A DNA stretch of 64,000 nt. Origin: Flammula alnicola (taxonomy: Eukaryota; Basidiomycota; Agaricomycetes; Agaricales; Strophariaceae). Made by a program: the position numbers and the translations under genes. Below are positions 25,539 to 37,400 of this stretch, one piece after another (within the stretch, counting starts at the first letter, position 1; each line of letters opens with the position of its first letter). The DNA lies in assembly GCA_015499995.1 (NCBI GenBank), contig JADNRV010000037.1, positions 310,001 through 374,000 of the forward strand, written 5' to 3'. The notes beneath the pieces were generated by a model that did no database searches, had not been told where the DNA came from, and saw only the letters and a program-made list of their open reading frames with translations.

Positions 25539-26786
25539 TTACGCGAACACCTTTGCCACGCCTAATGCATCCTCCTCGCGTTGGCGCATCTCTCTCCTCC
25601 TCGCCGTCTCCGCCTCCGCGTCTTTTCTCGTGTTGTACTTGCCGCCCTTCTCCCTCTTCAGCGCCTGTCTAGCTGCAGCAGGCGATACAAATTCTGCAAT
25701 AGCAAAACCAAAAAACAAATGAACATCCGGCCAACAAAAAATACGCCATCAACCCACGCCTGAGAGTGCAGGACAATGGGATCGGCAAGCAAGGAAAAAG
25801 GGAAAACACGCACCAGGGTTCGAAAACACCGTCGCACCGCCAAAGGCTCCTTCGAAGATGCGAATGGGGGTAAGCACGAACCGCGGCCCAATTTCGACTA
25901 GCGTCGTCTGTGGGGGACCGTTGGGCTGCAGAGGGTCCTTTTCCATGATCTAGGGTGGTAATAGGTAATAATTAATATCGTTCGTCAATTGACGGCGTGT
26001 TATATTATGTGTGGCCTCACCTGGAAATTACGGAACCAGATCTTCGAATCGACAATGGAGAACGTCAATATGTGATCAATGAATGGCTTTGACCTCCTCG
26101 AGGTGGAAGGCACGCCAAAGATCTATTTCAGAAAGAAAATAAAAATAAAATCATCAGCCCTTTTCTCTTTATTTTACGTTTTGTACAACACACACCTGGG
26201 TAAACACCTCTTTCGTCAACCGCCCCCACTCCGTCTCCTCAAACGCCTGGTCAAAGCTGACAAGCCCGCGGCTGCCTTTGAGGCAGTTCCCCGTCATCTT
26301 CAGCTCGTCCATCGTATGCACGTTCTGCACATGCAACTTGATGCTAGGGCCGTTCGGCGTCTTCGCAGCCCACATGTACAGGTCCTCGTGCCGCCGCGCC
26401 TCGAAATACAGCGTGTTGTTGCAGTTGTTCAGGTCTGCGAGCTCGGGGAGGAGGTTCAGCTGGGATTTGGAGTCTAGTTTTGAGTCTGTGAAGTTGTTGG
26501 ATATCAGAATAAAACCTTCGAGCCTGGAGATCTAAGACGCACCTTTTTTAACATGAGGCAAAAGCGCCTCCAAATCATTCATGAGATGCCTCATCCGATG
26601 CGTGATTCCGCGCGAAGAGAGCAGCAAAACCCGCTGCTTGTTCTTCTTTTTCTTCTCTGGCACTCCAGCGACCTCAACACCCTCCGCATCCGCATCCACG
26701 TCCATCTCATCTGCCCTCCGCTTGCCCTTCCCTTTAACATCAGCCTTGGACGCGTTCGCTTTTTGCGCTTTTAGTATAGAGGCCAT
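25539..26786 (-). CDS. BRX1: Ribosome biogenesis protein BRX1 (Brix domain)
   Basis: Five exons (26786-26543, 26485-26196, 26122-26021, 25949-25814, 25693-25539) give 308 residues. A basic N-terminus (KGKGKRRADEMDVD, KKKKNKQRVLLLSSRGI) leads into the Brix domain: HRMRHLMNDLEALLPH, LYFEARRHEDLYMWAAK, FGVPSTSRRSKPFIDHIL, IWFRNFQI and ALPxx-type C-terminal segments. BRX1 acts in the nucleolus in early assembly of the 60S subunit. The C-terminus is highly charged (RRREMRQREEDALG). An in-frame ATG 11 codons upstream exists, but MASILKAQKAN matches the usual start better. It is transcribed in the same direction as the arrestin-like gene, with 240 nt between them. Confidence 0.92.
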
Positions 26787-26799
26787 GGTTGGTGCCGGT

Positions 26800-27735
26800 C
26801 GTCGAGAAGTCAATAACACGGTAACGTATCAATCGAACGCGGTGGTAGATAAGAAGATAGAGACTTGAGTATCCAGTCCGTCTAAGCGTCGTCGTCGTCG
26901 TAAATGGGTTTTGGTGAAACGAAACAAATTTTTGGAGCTTACGTAACATTTAACAACAACATCGAACGAGCTATGCATATCTCAGTCTGTGTTTTAATAT
27001 CTTTGATTTCAAGTTGTGGGCACCAGGTGTAATTCTTCTTACCTGACGCCCAAGAGGTTTCGCGTTTCCTTGTACCTCTATGAAGGCTCTATCACACGAA
27101 CGGATTACTTCTGACAAGACATATATGGTGCCTAAGACTAAAAGTTAGTTCAGAACGCAAGGTGGTGAGTAATTCAAATGAAGAGATTCAACATCAGCAA
27201 AAGTGCACAAATTATGTAAGCTCTTGTGGTCAATACAAGACACATGAAATTCTCGTGAAAGAATGTAAGGAAATGTGAGGACAGTATCAGGATTGCAAGC
27301 TGCTTATATAGGTACCAATTTCTTGTTGTCGAATACAAAGGATTATGAGAAATACGAGCAGTATGCAAGCCAGCGGCAATAATTTTATGAGACATGTAAG
27401 CTCATACCTTTCTGTCGAGACAATATATTTGGGTTGCAATCCTGGTCAGCGGTTTGTAACGAATATAAAATTATGTTAAGAATGTTACAAGACACCTAAA
27501 ATTCTGTTAATCGACTTGTAAAAGACTTAATTCTTGGTTCTGACCAGACTAACCACTGAAGCCAGCTACTAGGATATAGGATAAGGGAGGCCTGGCCGCA
27601 CGAGCTACAACAGAGGCCCAATTGTGATGACCACCTTATTCAGCATTCAGGCTAGGACTTAACCTGGACCTCGGATCGACTGCTATGCTAAGAAAGAACG
27701 ATGTTACATCAGAGAATTCGGGAAAATGTGGCCAT
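26800..27735. other. Stretch without a supported gene
   Basis: This is A+T-rich sequence upstream of BRX1. Short frames only; several related short words (AAGACA, TATGCAAG, TAAGCTC) recur between 27100 and 27560 but no clear repeat unit emerges. The boundary of the truncated LRR gene lies near its right end, so a rearrangement or old insertion may have removed the rest of that gene. Confidence 0.35.
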
Positions 27736-27738
27736 GGA

Positions 27739-28835
27739 TTATATTGTGAACGAAATCGGTACAATGTGCTGCCATTGGTATAACCCGCTATAACATTCGG
27801 GCAGGAACTCGGCAAGGGCGATAGCACCGGCAGAGGTCATGGAGGTTGACGATAAAAATAGTCGTTTGAGAGCAGTGTTGAGGGTGAAAGCGGTCCAAAG
27901 TGATTGGATCTGCGGTAGTCTTAGCATATCCGGAAACTCGACGAAACGAAGAACCTACTCCTTCCAAACCTGGTCCTGAACATGGATTTTTATTCAGGTC
28001 AAGCGTTTCGAGGCTTGACTTGTATTTCTATTAAGGATGAATTTTTGGACTATTACTCGATGAATGTCAGTCACAAACGTACCAATGCTTCTGCAATGAC
28101 GACGAGACACTGAACGTCAAGTTTGTTTTCGCTGAGATTTAAGACCTTCAACGTCCGGTTCCGTTTCAAGACTTGGGCGAGATATGAGATGCCAGTCTAA
28201 AAAGGAATTGTTATTAACGGAACGAATGAAGGTCACTCTGCTGTACTCACGCGCAAATCATTTCCTTTGAGATCCCGAGTCCTCAAAGCTCCCAATCGTG
28301 GTAGCGAGTCCAATGCTTTGACTTTATCCAGCAACGCCGCGCTGGGTCCAGCATCGTGATGTATGGCATGGCCATTGAGAGTAGATGGCCAATTGGCAGT
28401 GGATGGCGCATCGTAACACCTCCTTGCGAAGAAGACGTGATAATTGGGATGTGTTGGCCAGTCGGTAAGAGGGGGTTCATGGCAGTGGACGGAGTAACTC
28501 TGCCAGGATGTGCCTTAGGCACATATGGAGTATACGTAGTCTGTACCCCCATCGGTGGGTGAAGGGGCGGTGGAGGGAGGGGCCCTGCGAGCGGGCTAGC
28601 TACCAAAGTTGTCGGCGTGCGTGGTGGAGAGGCAAGGGACAAACTCGCAACGGAAGCCGTCGGCGAAGATGCTGCTGATGAAGACGGCATGTCGTACATG
28701 CTGTAAGTGGAGGGCGACATCGGGCCAGGTACGACATCGGGGTAATCATCAGAGCGAGAGCACACCGCCGGTGGCAGAGATACGGTTGTGCCGTATGGAT
28801 ATGTTCCGGAGGGAGGATGTACGAACGGTGCGACC
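27739..28835 (-). pseudogene. Truncated leucine-rich-repeat (RNI-like, PPP1R37-like) gene
   Basis: Three LRR exons read well: a segment ending LLDKVKALDSLPRLG with DLKGNDLR (about 28370-28252), the exon with GISYLAQVLKRNRTLKVLNL (28199-28083), and after further introns SSLETLDLNKNPCSGPGLEG and QSLWTAFTLNTALKRL, then ALAEFLP. The intron between the last two is 52 nt (GTAGGT...CGCAG). The family continues with more repeats after this point, but here the frame ends in unrelated residues and a stop. Upstream, a Ser/Pro-rich N-terminal part (VASLSLASPPRTPTTLVASP) is open in a frame that is one base out of register with the first LRR exon, with no intron signals between about 28430 and 28390. Truncation plus frameshift suggest a pseudogene. 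Confidence 0.6.
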
Positions 28836-28839
28836 TATT

Positions 28840-30340
28840 TGCATTGGTTACCATTCTTGAGAAAAGCACGATTAATCGAAAAACATCGTTTGCTCGCATA
28901 TTCCGTGATCATGCTTCTCCTCCTTCAATGTCGGTGTCGATGGTGGATTGACAGATGAGAAGGGGTAAATGATGGCAATTTGTGGCAAGATGAAATGTGC
29001 TCTTTTCAGTGGTCTTGCTTCTTCAACCGCAGTTCTTCAATCTAGCAAAAATGCGATATGAGTAATCAAACGCAAACCTCGAGGAATGGACTTTCCCCTC
29101 AACTTGTCTCTCCTTCCCACCACGGTCCACCACGGTCATTATCCATCATCGCGTCCTATTGTTGCTTCTCTCCCCCTTGCGTCTCTCTAGCTCCCCTTCC
29201 TCTGGTGGCAAGGGTATAGACTTCAAGCTTCCTCCGCAGCACATAGCCAATGTTATTACAGCTCTGAATGATACACGTCGAGTAAGTGCTACGACTACGA
29301 TCCAATCATTTGCCATCCCTGTTTCTCACTCTCAAACAGGATGAAGTCCAAGACCTTAACTAGGCACCAGACATCTGAGTATATGCGTCACATTTGAGGT
29401 CCTGCAGCCGTTTTGATCAGTTGTTACCAGATGCGACACACATTTCTTATTAGTTGACGAGCAAGGTAAGCTCATATACCACATTTCATACATATTTTGC
29501 ATCTCTGACGCCATCATATATTGGCTTGAATCACGATAAGCTACCCTCAAATGTAAGTTTCCAATTCCATCCATGTGTAGCCGAATCACGATGCTGAACC
29601 GTGCTGCTGCAGTTCAAAAGCCACCCAAGCAAGCCTATGCCAGCACCATTAAGATTTTCGTGACCGGTCGAGCCACTGCGTGTGTCGGGCGCCGTCCCTC
29701 TATGTCTTCCATCATGAACATGATTCGGCTGCTGTTAAGCTCACCTTTCCACCATATAGGCAAGCCCTGGAGGATGTTATTGCTCGAGCCTTTGGGCCTG
29801 TACTTATGTACCTGCGTTTTTACACATAGATGTATTAGATAGGAGTTAGAATGATCATTGATTTGTCGAGACATCTGATGGATTGTAAAGTGAAGAAAAT
29901 GAGATAGATAATACTGCAAGCCTTACATTGTCCATAACCCCATACATGAGCATACATAGGACTAAAACCTTGCATAGTCGGCAATCCCTGTATTACAATA
30001 CGAGCCCTTGTAATCACTGTAATCCTCGCAACAACTTATACTCCATTACTTGGAGGGATGAGGGCCGATGCTTCGCACGGCAATACGAGGACCCGGTTGG
30101 GGTGGTATTGACATTGGTATTGACATTGTACGCAATAGATTAGATTAGATTAGTGTCACGTGTGACCAAAGGCGCATCAATGTAATTCGATTGATTCTCG
30201 TCGCTTTTCAATCACACCAGAACTGCCCCGACCGTACGTTTCATCGTTTTCTCTCTTTTCCTCCAGTTTTATGTCATAAAAAGCGAAGTTGACATTCATT
30301 TGACTGTGTAGGTACACTTAAAACTTAATCAACGAGCAAT
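28840..30340. other. Stretch without a supported gene
   Basis: No domain-bearing frame was found; the longest frames are under 100 codons. A short tandem of GATTA units (about 30130-30150) and two abutting TATTGACATTG copies (about 30108-30128) are the only local repeats seen. The first exon of the LRR gene may lie in the first few hundred bases. Confidence 0.35.
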
Positions 30341-30343
30341 CGG

Positions 30344-30697
30344 ATGGGTACCTCGACTCCCATGATTACAGATTATATTACAATTCTCCTCCTTTTGGCT
30401 ATTGGTAAGTTCCTGGGTCGACTAATGTGTTTGAGAGTTGCTAAACGCAACTACCAGCGATACTACTTGCATATAACGTACTCCGTGGAGACCAAAAAAC
30501 GAACAACGGGTCCGATGGGATGCAGGGGGGACAAGGAGGACGAGATGGGGGACAGGGAGGACGAGGTGGGGGACAGGGAGGACGAGATCGGCCTGTGCGT
30601 CATTGTGAGTCTTCCATCCACTCTACGAATCGACGAATCGAACAAACTTGCCATTTCAGTACGGTTTGAGAGCCCCCCCCCTCCGTATACGCCTTGA
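30344..30697 (+). CDS. Small single-pass membrane protein with Gly-rich tail and PPPPY motif
   Basis: Two typical introns (53 nt: 30405-30457; 55 nt: 30605-30659) join three exons into 81 residues. After a short N-terminus (MGTSTPMITDY) there is one hydrophobic helix (ITILLLLAIAILLAYNVL). A Gly/Arg/Gln repeat follows (GGQGGRDGGQGGRGGGQGGR, encoded by GGACAGGGAGGACGA-type repeats at 30520-30590), and the C-terminus is RFESPPPPYTP. The PPPPY end contains a PPxY-like ligand for WW domains such as those in Rsp5 ubiquitin ligases. I do not recognise a named family. Perfect intron signals and continuity of frame support a real gene despite its size. Confidence 0.6.
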   Translation: MGTSTPMITDYITILLLLAIGKFLGRLMCLRVAKRNYQRYYLHITYSVETKKRTTGPMGCRGDKEDEMGDREDEVGDREDEIGLCVIVSLPSTLRIDESNKLAISVRFESPPPPYTP

Positions 30698-30739
30698 ATG
30701 TTGTTCGTAGTATATGTTAGTTTCGCGTGAACATCGCAA

Positions 30740-31370
30740 TCTTCAGTCCGCGATTTTGAAAGCCGAACTAAGTTGAGATCACGGGCAACGATTACAGAAA
30801 AACGTACTCCCTCACCGCTTCCTTCTTCAGTGCCATCCACGACCACACGGCCCACATTCCATTCGCGGAGTACGAACGCAAATCGATGGGTACTCCGTGT
30901 CACAGCTACCAAGAGCGGCGTATGACTAGCCACCGAGAAGTGTTGTTGGAGGTGGTCTTCTTCAGGCACGGCGGCAACATGCTCTCCACTTTCTCGAAGG
31001 CTGTGAGTTGACGGGCGACGAGGGCTGCGAAAAATGCACAGCTGTGAGTTCTCGTCTGTCGCTGCATACGAAACGGGGTACTTATAAGTCTGCACATGCC
31101 TATTCCCACTCGGCATTCAACTATATGGACAGTGGCCTCGACTACCTCGAAACCACGGCGGACCCGAAGTGTGTACACATAGCCCGAAGGACAGCAAGCG
31201 GCACCGACGTCGGATGTGCGTTCACCCGTTGGTACACGGTTGCAGAGGCGGCGTTCCACGGACAATCCAGGCGCTGTTTGTTGCGGTCAGAGTCACAAAC
31301 AGCATGGGATGGAGTAGACCGCTTACAAGGCGGTATGGTGCCTCAGACACGCAGCGTCAGCGAGAAATGA
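30740..31370 (-). CDS. Uncertain coding remnant
   Basis: Two overlapping minus-strand frames (30463-31116 and 30906-31265) have coding-like composition, for example HRFAFVLREWNVGRVVVDG and GVRFSVIVARDLNLVRL in the first and FEVVEATVHIVECRVGIGM in the second. They could be exons of one gene joined by an intron near 31000, but I found no decisive splice pair, start or domain. The first frame overlaps the small membrane protein gene on the other strand. Held at low confidence. Confidence 0.25.
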
Positions 31371-31449
31371 GAGTGAATGTCGGGTCTGAATATCGATGGA
31401 CGACGGGTAAAGGATATGTGGGAGACAATATCCCGCTCAAGAACAAGCT

Positions 31450-32100
31450 CTAGTCACTCTCTACGAACTTATCCCGTGCCGTGATTCGTGTCCTACATGC
31501 CATCGCTTCACAAATCGACACCCTCTTCTCACCTCCAGACACACCGCGCACCATGGCATCCCCCACCAGCGTGTTCTTCGCGTGCTGCAGCCCAAAAGGG
31601 CTCAACAACACCTCCGTGACACGCTCCTCGTACTCTTCTCTCGACTCGCCCCCGACGCGGTTGTGTGCGAACCGGACGGTCTGTGCGACTGTGAGAATGG
31701 GGAAGTGGATATCGGCCTCAGGGACATATTGTATGTCGCCGCGGAAATATTTGGTGATGTCGGCTGGCGTGAGGACGTCGTAGTGCACCTCTCCGTGCAT
31801 GGCATCTTCTCTTCTGTCGGTTAGAGATTTTAAAAGTGTGCTGCATCCGGAGGCCGTCCCAGAACGACTGCGCATATGGAAAGATTCAGGTTCTGTGAGT
31901 GTACAGGGAAGATTCGCTTACGCAGCATTTCGCCTGGGCGGACGACGCCTTCGAAGCCCGTTATGAGGTCGCAGATGGGTGGATGGTGAACTTTCTTGAC
32001 ATAACCAACAAGGTTGAGAGGGTTGGTTGCGGATCCGATGGTTTCCTGGTGGGAGGCTGTCGCTCCAAGCCCTACAACGCGTAGGTCTGGGGGACTTGGC
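31450..32100 (-). pseudogene. PDR/ABCG-type ABC transporter fragment
   Basis: This is part of the first nucleotide-binding half of a pleiotropic drug resistance transporter. An upstream exon has DLRVVGLGATASHQETIGSA and GFEGVVRPGEML, an intron follows, and then the Walker A region. The protein frame GRPxGSGCSTLLKSL expected there is broken: GGACGGCCTCCGGATGCAGC lacks bases after the Pro codon, which puts the downstream frame (CSTLLKSLTDRRED, HFPILTVAQTVRFAHNR, signature VRGVSGGEKRVS) out of register. Homology then stops after ITARDK, before Walker B, with a stop at 31450. No membrane half is present nearby. The fragment cannot encode a transporter. Confidence 0.8.
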
Positions 32101-32109
32101 AATCCTAAT

Positions 32110-33955
32110 GGGGGTTTTTAGGTTTAAATATTGTGTGTGTGGGGGAAACGGATTTGAGTGCTTACCGACACTAACGTTCAACGATGTAGCTAAAACGATG
32201 ACAGGAGGATAACGGCTGTGGGCCAGCGTCAATTCCTCCTTCGCCCATCTTGTTAGTCCAGCATGAACAAGCTTGTCCGTTTCCTGCACATCTCACTACT
32301 ATGAATATTTAACGCGCATTGTGGACACTCAAACTACGCACCTGAAGCTGGGCAAGCATGTCCACCAATCAACTGCAAACGGTATCATCTGTGCTACTCG
32401 TTATCAAATTGTAAGCATTGTGCGTTCCCACCATCTGTATTGCGTATATGGGATACGTACGTCCAGCAGCAGATAATGGTGTCTTCAGAACAAGCAGATG
32501 GTTTGATCTTGTATCCCAGAGCAAAATATGGCCGGAGTATGTTCCTCCGAAGATCAGGTTTGCATCGAAGGGCGAAAACGTGATGGAAAATTAGACTAAA
32601 CCGTAAGATTAGCATGGTAATCAGGGCATGAAGGAAGAGGCGCTAACCTGTGAGTGAAAGATGAACTCGGAGCGTTCAAGCATATGCAAATTCCACATGC
32701 GACAATACCGTCTGCCTTGGCTCATTCAAGGCCGCTGGATTCTTGTTGTAAGACGCAACGCTCAATTTTGGGTACTGGAATAAGGTTAGGGTAAAATGTA
32801 AGATACCAAAACATATTTGACTCACTTTTGACGACCAATCAATGTCCGTTATTGAACGGTTTTTAACATTTCGTTCCTCCCAGAATTCGGAAATGCGCTT
32901 CATGCATTTGCGTCCCGAGTCATCCCTAATTTAAAAGTTGGAATTAAAATTATGTTGATGAATAGCTGTATATTCACCCGCCTGAATAGAATTCAGAAAT
33001 GGGACATTGCTTAAGGAAACGAAGATGTTAAGCATTAAAATGTCGTTGCAGGGGCAGAAAGACACTTACATACCTGTTATCTATGAAGACTGCAAAATAT
33101 TCAGGAATCGTCCATCGATGTTGATTAAAATACACGAAGAATTGGATGGTCGACAAGTTAGGGGGAGTATCAACATTTCGCGAAATGCAACATGCAGAAG
33201 GGCCAATATCTATGTTCTTCTTGTACGCGGACATTTCAGCTTCGTGGACCTTGTCCAGTAACACCTTTACATTGGAGGATCGTAGTTGGACATCGGCAGA
33301 GAGGAAAACACTTCAGAGGAGAAAGTGGAACGAGGTGGAGCGAAGAAGGGATTGCAGGTTTTTAAAGGCTCACTTGATCAGATGTTTGAAAGAGCCGCGA
33401 TCGTATCCTGCCACAACTATGTGGAAGTGTCCCTGTCCGAAGGAATCAATAATTGTAAAGGCGTCGCCACAATAGATGAAGAAATTTTGCGTAGGAAACA
33501 ATAAAACAGTGAAAGTGTTGATGTCCGTATGGAAGTCGTCAATGAAATGCAACGACTCGAGGCTGATTTATGACGTCTCTGTTGCCAATATCTGTTGATG
33601 AGCATCTCCATCACTTTGCAGGAGATATAGGAAGACAGAACTGAAAGATGAATCAGAGTTAACATGCCTGCAAAATGAAAGAAAGGAAGTAGGACAAGAA
33701 GCCGTGGACAATTTATAATTTCAAACAAACAGAAGATTGAACCATTCTGAAGAAATGTCTTCAGGTTCCCAGCCAGGCAAACAAGAGTAGACTTTGTGAG
33801 TCCACCGGTGTGGTAGATTTGCTCCAGGTTCTGGCGGATGGTGTGATGATAAACAAGAGACAAGCAGGGGCGCACATCGATAAGGGGAAAAAGGCTGTGC
33901 ATGGTGAGACAAACAGGTGTGAGAAGGAGAAGCAGAGTTATATAATCATAAAAGA
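32110..33955. other. Eroded sequence, possible F-box or similar remnants
   Basis: Minus-strand frames of 60-80 codons carry coding-like words, such as LLDKVHEAEMSAYKKN (about 33260-33215) and PKLSVASYNKNPAALNEP (about 32780-32720). They resemble the helix before the F-box and the LRR-like C-terminal part of mushroom F-box proteins. No complete gene could be assembled and stop codons are frequent. Probably a decayed F-box-like gene; this is a visual impression only. Confidence 0.3.
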
Positions 33956-33967
33956 TGTTGACACAAC

Positions 33968-34391
33968 TAGTGATGGGCACGGGTTCTGACACCCGTGCGG
34001 GTTTACGGGTACGGGTATGGCGGGTGCGGGTGCGGGTGTGCATTGAGTGACCCTCAGCTGACCCGCACCCGTGCGCCTGGGTCACGGGTTTTCGGCCGGC
34101 ACACGGAAAACTCCGAAATGTGTGTCAAACACGTTCTTTAGTTACTTGAATAATTAATTATGTAATGTCATTTGTCAAAATTTATTCGAATTCTAATTAA
34201 ACACTGTTCTGCTGGCACAAGTTCTCACGACTCCCCCATCAAACCCGCACGGGTTTCTGTACCCACGGGTCCCCTGCAAACCCGCACCTGCAAGCACAGG
34301 ATCCCGTACCCGTGGCCACGGGTGCGGGTTTTGGCGGGTATGGGTGCGGGTCGAAAAAAATTCGCCCGCGGGTTACCCGCGCCCATCACTA
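33968..34391. mobile_element. hAT-type MITE, 424 bp, with 8-bp target duplication
   Basis: The element begins TAGTGATGGGCACGGG and ends CCCGCGCCCATCACTA, so the outer 11 bases of the terminal inverted repeats are identical. It is flanked on both sides by the direct 8-bp repeat GACACAAC (33960-33967 and 34392-34399), as hAT transposases produce. The ends are rich in GGGTGCGGG/CCCGCACCC words that would extend the hairpin imperfectly. The centre is A+T-rich and has no coding capacity. It would need a transposase supplied from elsewhere in the genome. It lies about 100 bp from the end of the Helitron-like helicase frame. Confidence 0.9.
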
Positions 34392-34492
34392 GACACAACT
34401 GTGATTTGTCAACGTGTCTTCAAGTGGACATGATGACATATCGTAATTGCATAAGCATAGGTATGTTTATCTCGAACTATGTAGTCGTGTTT

Positions 34493-37400
34493 TTATCTGG
34501 CATAGATGGCAATAATTGCAACCTTCGGTTCACCCGTCAATGAGCACACATTTAACCAAGTGGGGTCAGACACTTGCCTGATGTGAGCTTCCTTTTTGCA
34601 GGATGAACGAGTCGTCATGCCGTCATGAAACCAGACATCTCCCTGGTTATCAACGATGCGAGAAACGAAGTGTCCTTGTCCAGAGTAGATTATTCCTCTG
34701 AGACGGTATGCATATTCGATTTCCTCTGCACGATAATCCAGTTGTTCATTTATAATGCATCCCTCAAGATTGATATTAATCCTTAGAAAAATAAGGTAGG
34801 GCATGCGCTGCATGTTAACGGAGACATCTAGATTATACGCAAAGCCATCTTGGAAGCAGGTGGGACACATGTGCTTTGTGCGTTTCTGGGCATCCGGGAG
34901 TGCCCATCCAAAGAATGTTGATAACCGCTGAGATCCAGAGTTCTGCAGATGCATGTTTCGTGGATAAAGAGCCGTATACTCGCCGAAAGAAATCAAAGGT
35001 GAAGTATATTCGCAGTCTGCATTACTACAACGTAAAATCGTCGCACCACAAACTCTGCCAGCGTTCAGTAAATCTTCACAAAGGTAATCGATCGATGTAT
35101 ACTGTTGACCTGCTGGATAATGGTCAGGGTGCAACTCTTTCAAGAAACGTCGAGTAGCATTTCGGGCTAGTTCGATAGGTTGTTGCCTATTGGATGTTTT
35201 TCCAAATTCATCGGATAGTCGGGACATGAACGGTGAAATGTCACCGAAACGTCGGGACCAGTCTTCTGAAGAATTTGACCATACGTTGTACAGGACGGTA
35301 AAGACTGAATCATAAGCGCAGCTGTAATTAACATTATCCCATATGAGACCAAGGGGTGACGAGGAGTGAACTTGGTTGTCAGGAGCCGGAACTGAAAGCT
35401 TTGGGATTTTTTTGAGGGGAGGGGTGTCTTTCGCTGGACGTTTCAGTTTTTTCTTAGGATTTACGACACCTCTCGCAAGAGTGGCAGCATTTATATTAAG
35501 ATCCCATGTTGCATCCTCTTCTTCATCCATCAATACTTTTTCTCCTGGTGCGTACTTGAGTTGCGGGTGCCATTGTTGATCGCCAGGCTTTCCTTCTTTC
35601 CACAGATAAAAGGCACGTATAGTCGGATTTCTCAATGGACCAAATATTTTTTCGGGTAGGATACCTTCATATCTCAGGCGTGTTATCTCGTCGAGAGTGT
35701 TCAATTCTCGGAATTCTTGCCTAAGCCAGCCCTTGTTCAACAACCCTGCAGTAATGATGCTTGACTCAAAGTTTCTGATAATTATTGTTCCGGCAGCACT
35801 ACTGCTTCTGGACAAAGAAGTGTAGATGGAGAAATGACTGTTGCTATCAGCAATGTCAACGACATTGATAACACGGGTCTTGCCCTGCGACGTATAGTCC
35901 GTAATGGCGAAATTGGGTAAGATCGACACCTGCTGACGTTGCACTGTTATTTCGCGATCACTTCTCAGGCGGCACTTCACCTTAGTCGTCATCCGACACA
36001 AGGGCACGTTATTCGTTGGAAGACCCGGAATATTTATCTCTTTTGGGGGATTCACAAGTCTGACGAATAGTGTCTCCAGCACCTGTTGACCATGAGGACC
36101 TTCGCATGCATTCCATCCGACGACAACGGCATCTTGTCCTTTGGTGATGCATAATTCAGTTGCTTCATTGTAACGGATGATAACGGGCATCCCGACACAT
36201 AGAGAAAGTTTGGCGGGAATGTTTTTGGAATTAGTATGTGGACTGCACATCCAAAGCATTTCCTGATCTTCTTGCGATATGAACCTGGGCGCTTTGGATG
36301 ACTTTTTTCCATTCGGGTTTCTATCTTTTTGTTTTCTACCTGGTGCATTTGAAGAGGCGAGTTTGTCGATCGAATAAAAATGATGTAGTTGAAGACCATG
36401 TTGGTCAGCAAAGCGCTGGCATCCTTCCTCATTAATACGATCCTTGGTTTTGTTATATCTCGTTATTATGGAGACATCACGAATGTCAATCTCTTCCTTC
36501 AGAAGAGCCATTCCCTCGCTTGGTTTAATAATACGAGATTCAAGAAAGGCGATGTCGTCTTCAGTACAAGCGGCATAACGCATGTTTTCTAGAGCGATGC
36601 GCAATTTATTATCCTCCTCCGATTGAGTTCGCTGTCGCATATTTTGTTTTAAAATAACCACAGTAGTAAATTGGTGCCACAGGATCTTCCCCATTGTATT
36701 TTGTTGATCGCGGATATCATGGTTGACCTCTTGAAATTTGTATACATTGTTGGAGTAGAGCGGAGTAGCTGCAATTGGAGGGAGCTGCGCGAAGTCTCCT
36801 GCGACGATTATATTTATTCCGCCGAATGGTACGTGATGTACATTCCTGATTTGCGCTAGACGAGCACTGATAGCATACAAATCACTACACGACACCATGG
36901 ATATTTCATCAAGGAATATATATTGGACGCCTTGCAATCGATCTCTTGCCTGATTGATAATCGAGGATTCATTTCTGATGTACTCCTCATCTGATTCATC
37001 AGTACTGCGTATTCCTAAAGCTCGATGATAAGTTGTACCATTGATCAGCGCTGCGGCGGTGCCTGTCGGGGCAAGGACAATGAAGCAATGATTTTCGTTT
37101 CTTCTTCCGAACATATGGATTAGGGCTTTAATAACCTGAGTCTTTCCCGTGCCTCCCATTCCTCCTAGATACATATGAAGCAGGTCAGGAGCTAGGGATG
37201 TGGCATGATTTGATATTATTCTGAACGCTCGTTCTTGTTCTTCATTGAGCGAGAATAAGGTCACTGTTTCATCAAGGATGTCTTGAGATTTTTTCGATTC
37301 TGCACGAAAATTTCTCAAAAAATATGCTGGTGTTAATAGACTGATAAGCGTGTTTGGTCCTTTGCTGTTGATCTGGCAATCTGTATCTGAAGCGTTGTTT

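Noticed and set aside
33968..34391. Telomere-like GGGTGCGGG repeats
   Set aside because: The G-rich words are part of a bounded element with inverted ends and 8-bp target duplications, not a telomeric array.
34392..34420. Helitron 3' terminus with CTAG and hairpin
   Set aside because: The palindrome is only a few base pairs and overlaps the MITE target repeat; without other copies the terminus cannot be fixed, so it is not listed as a feature.
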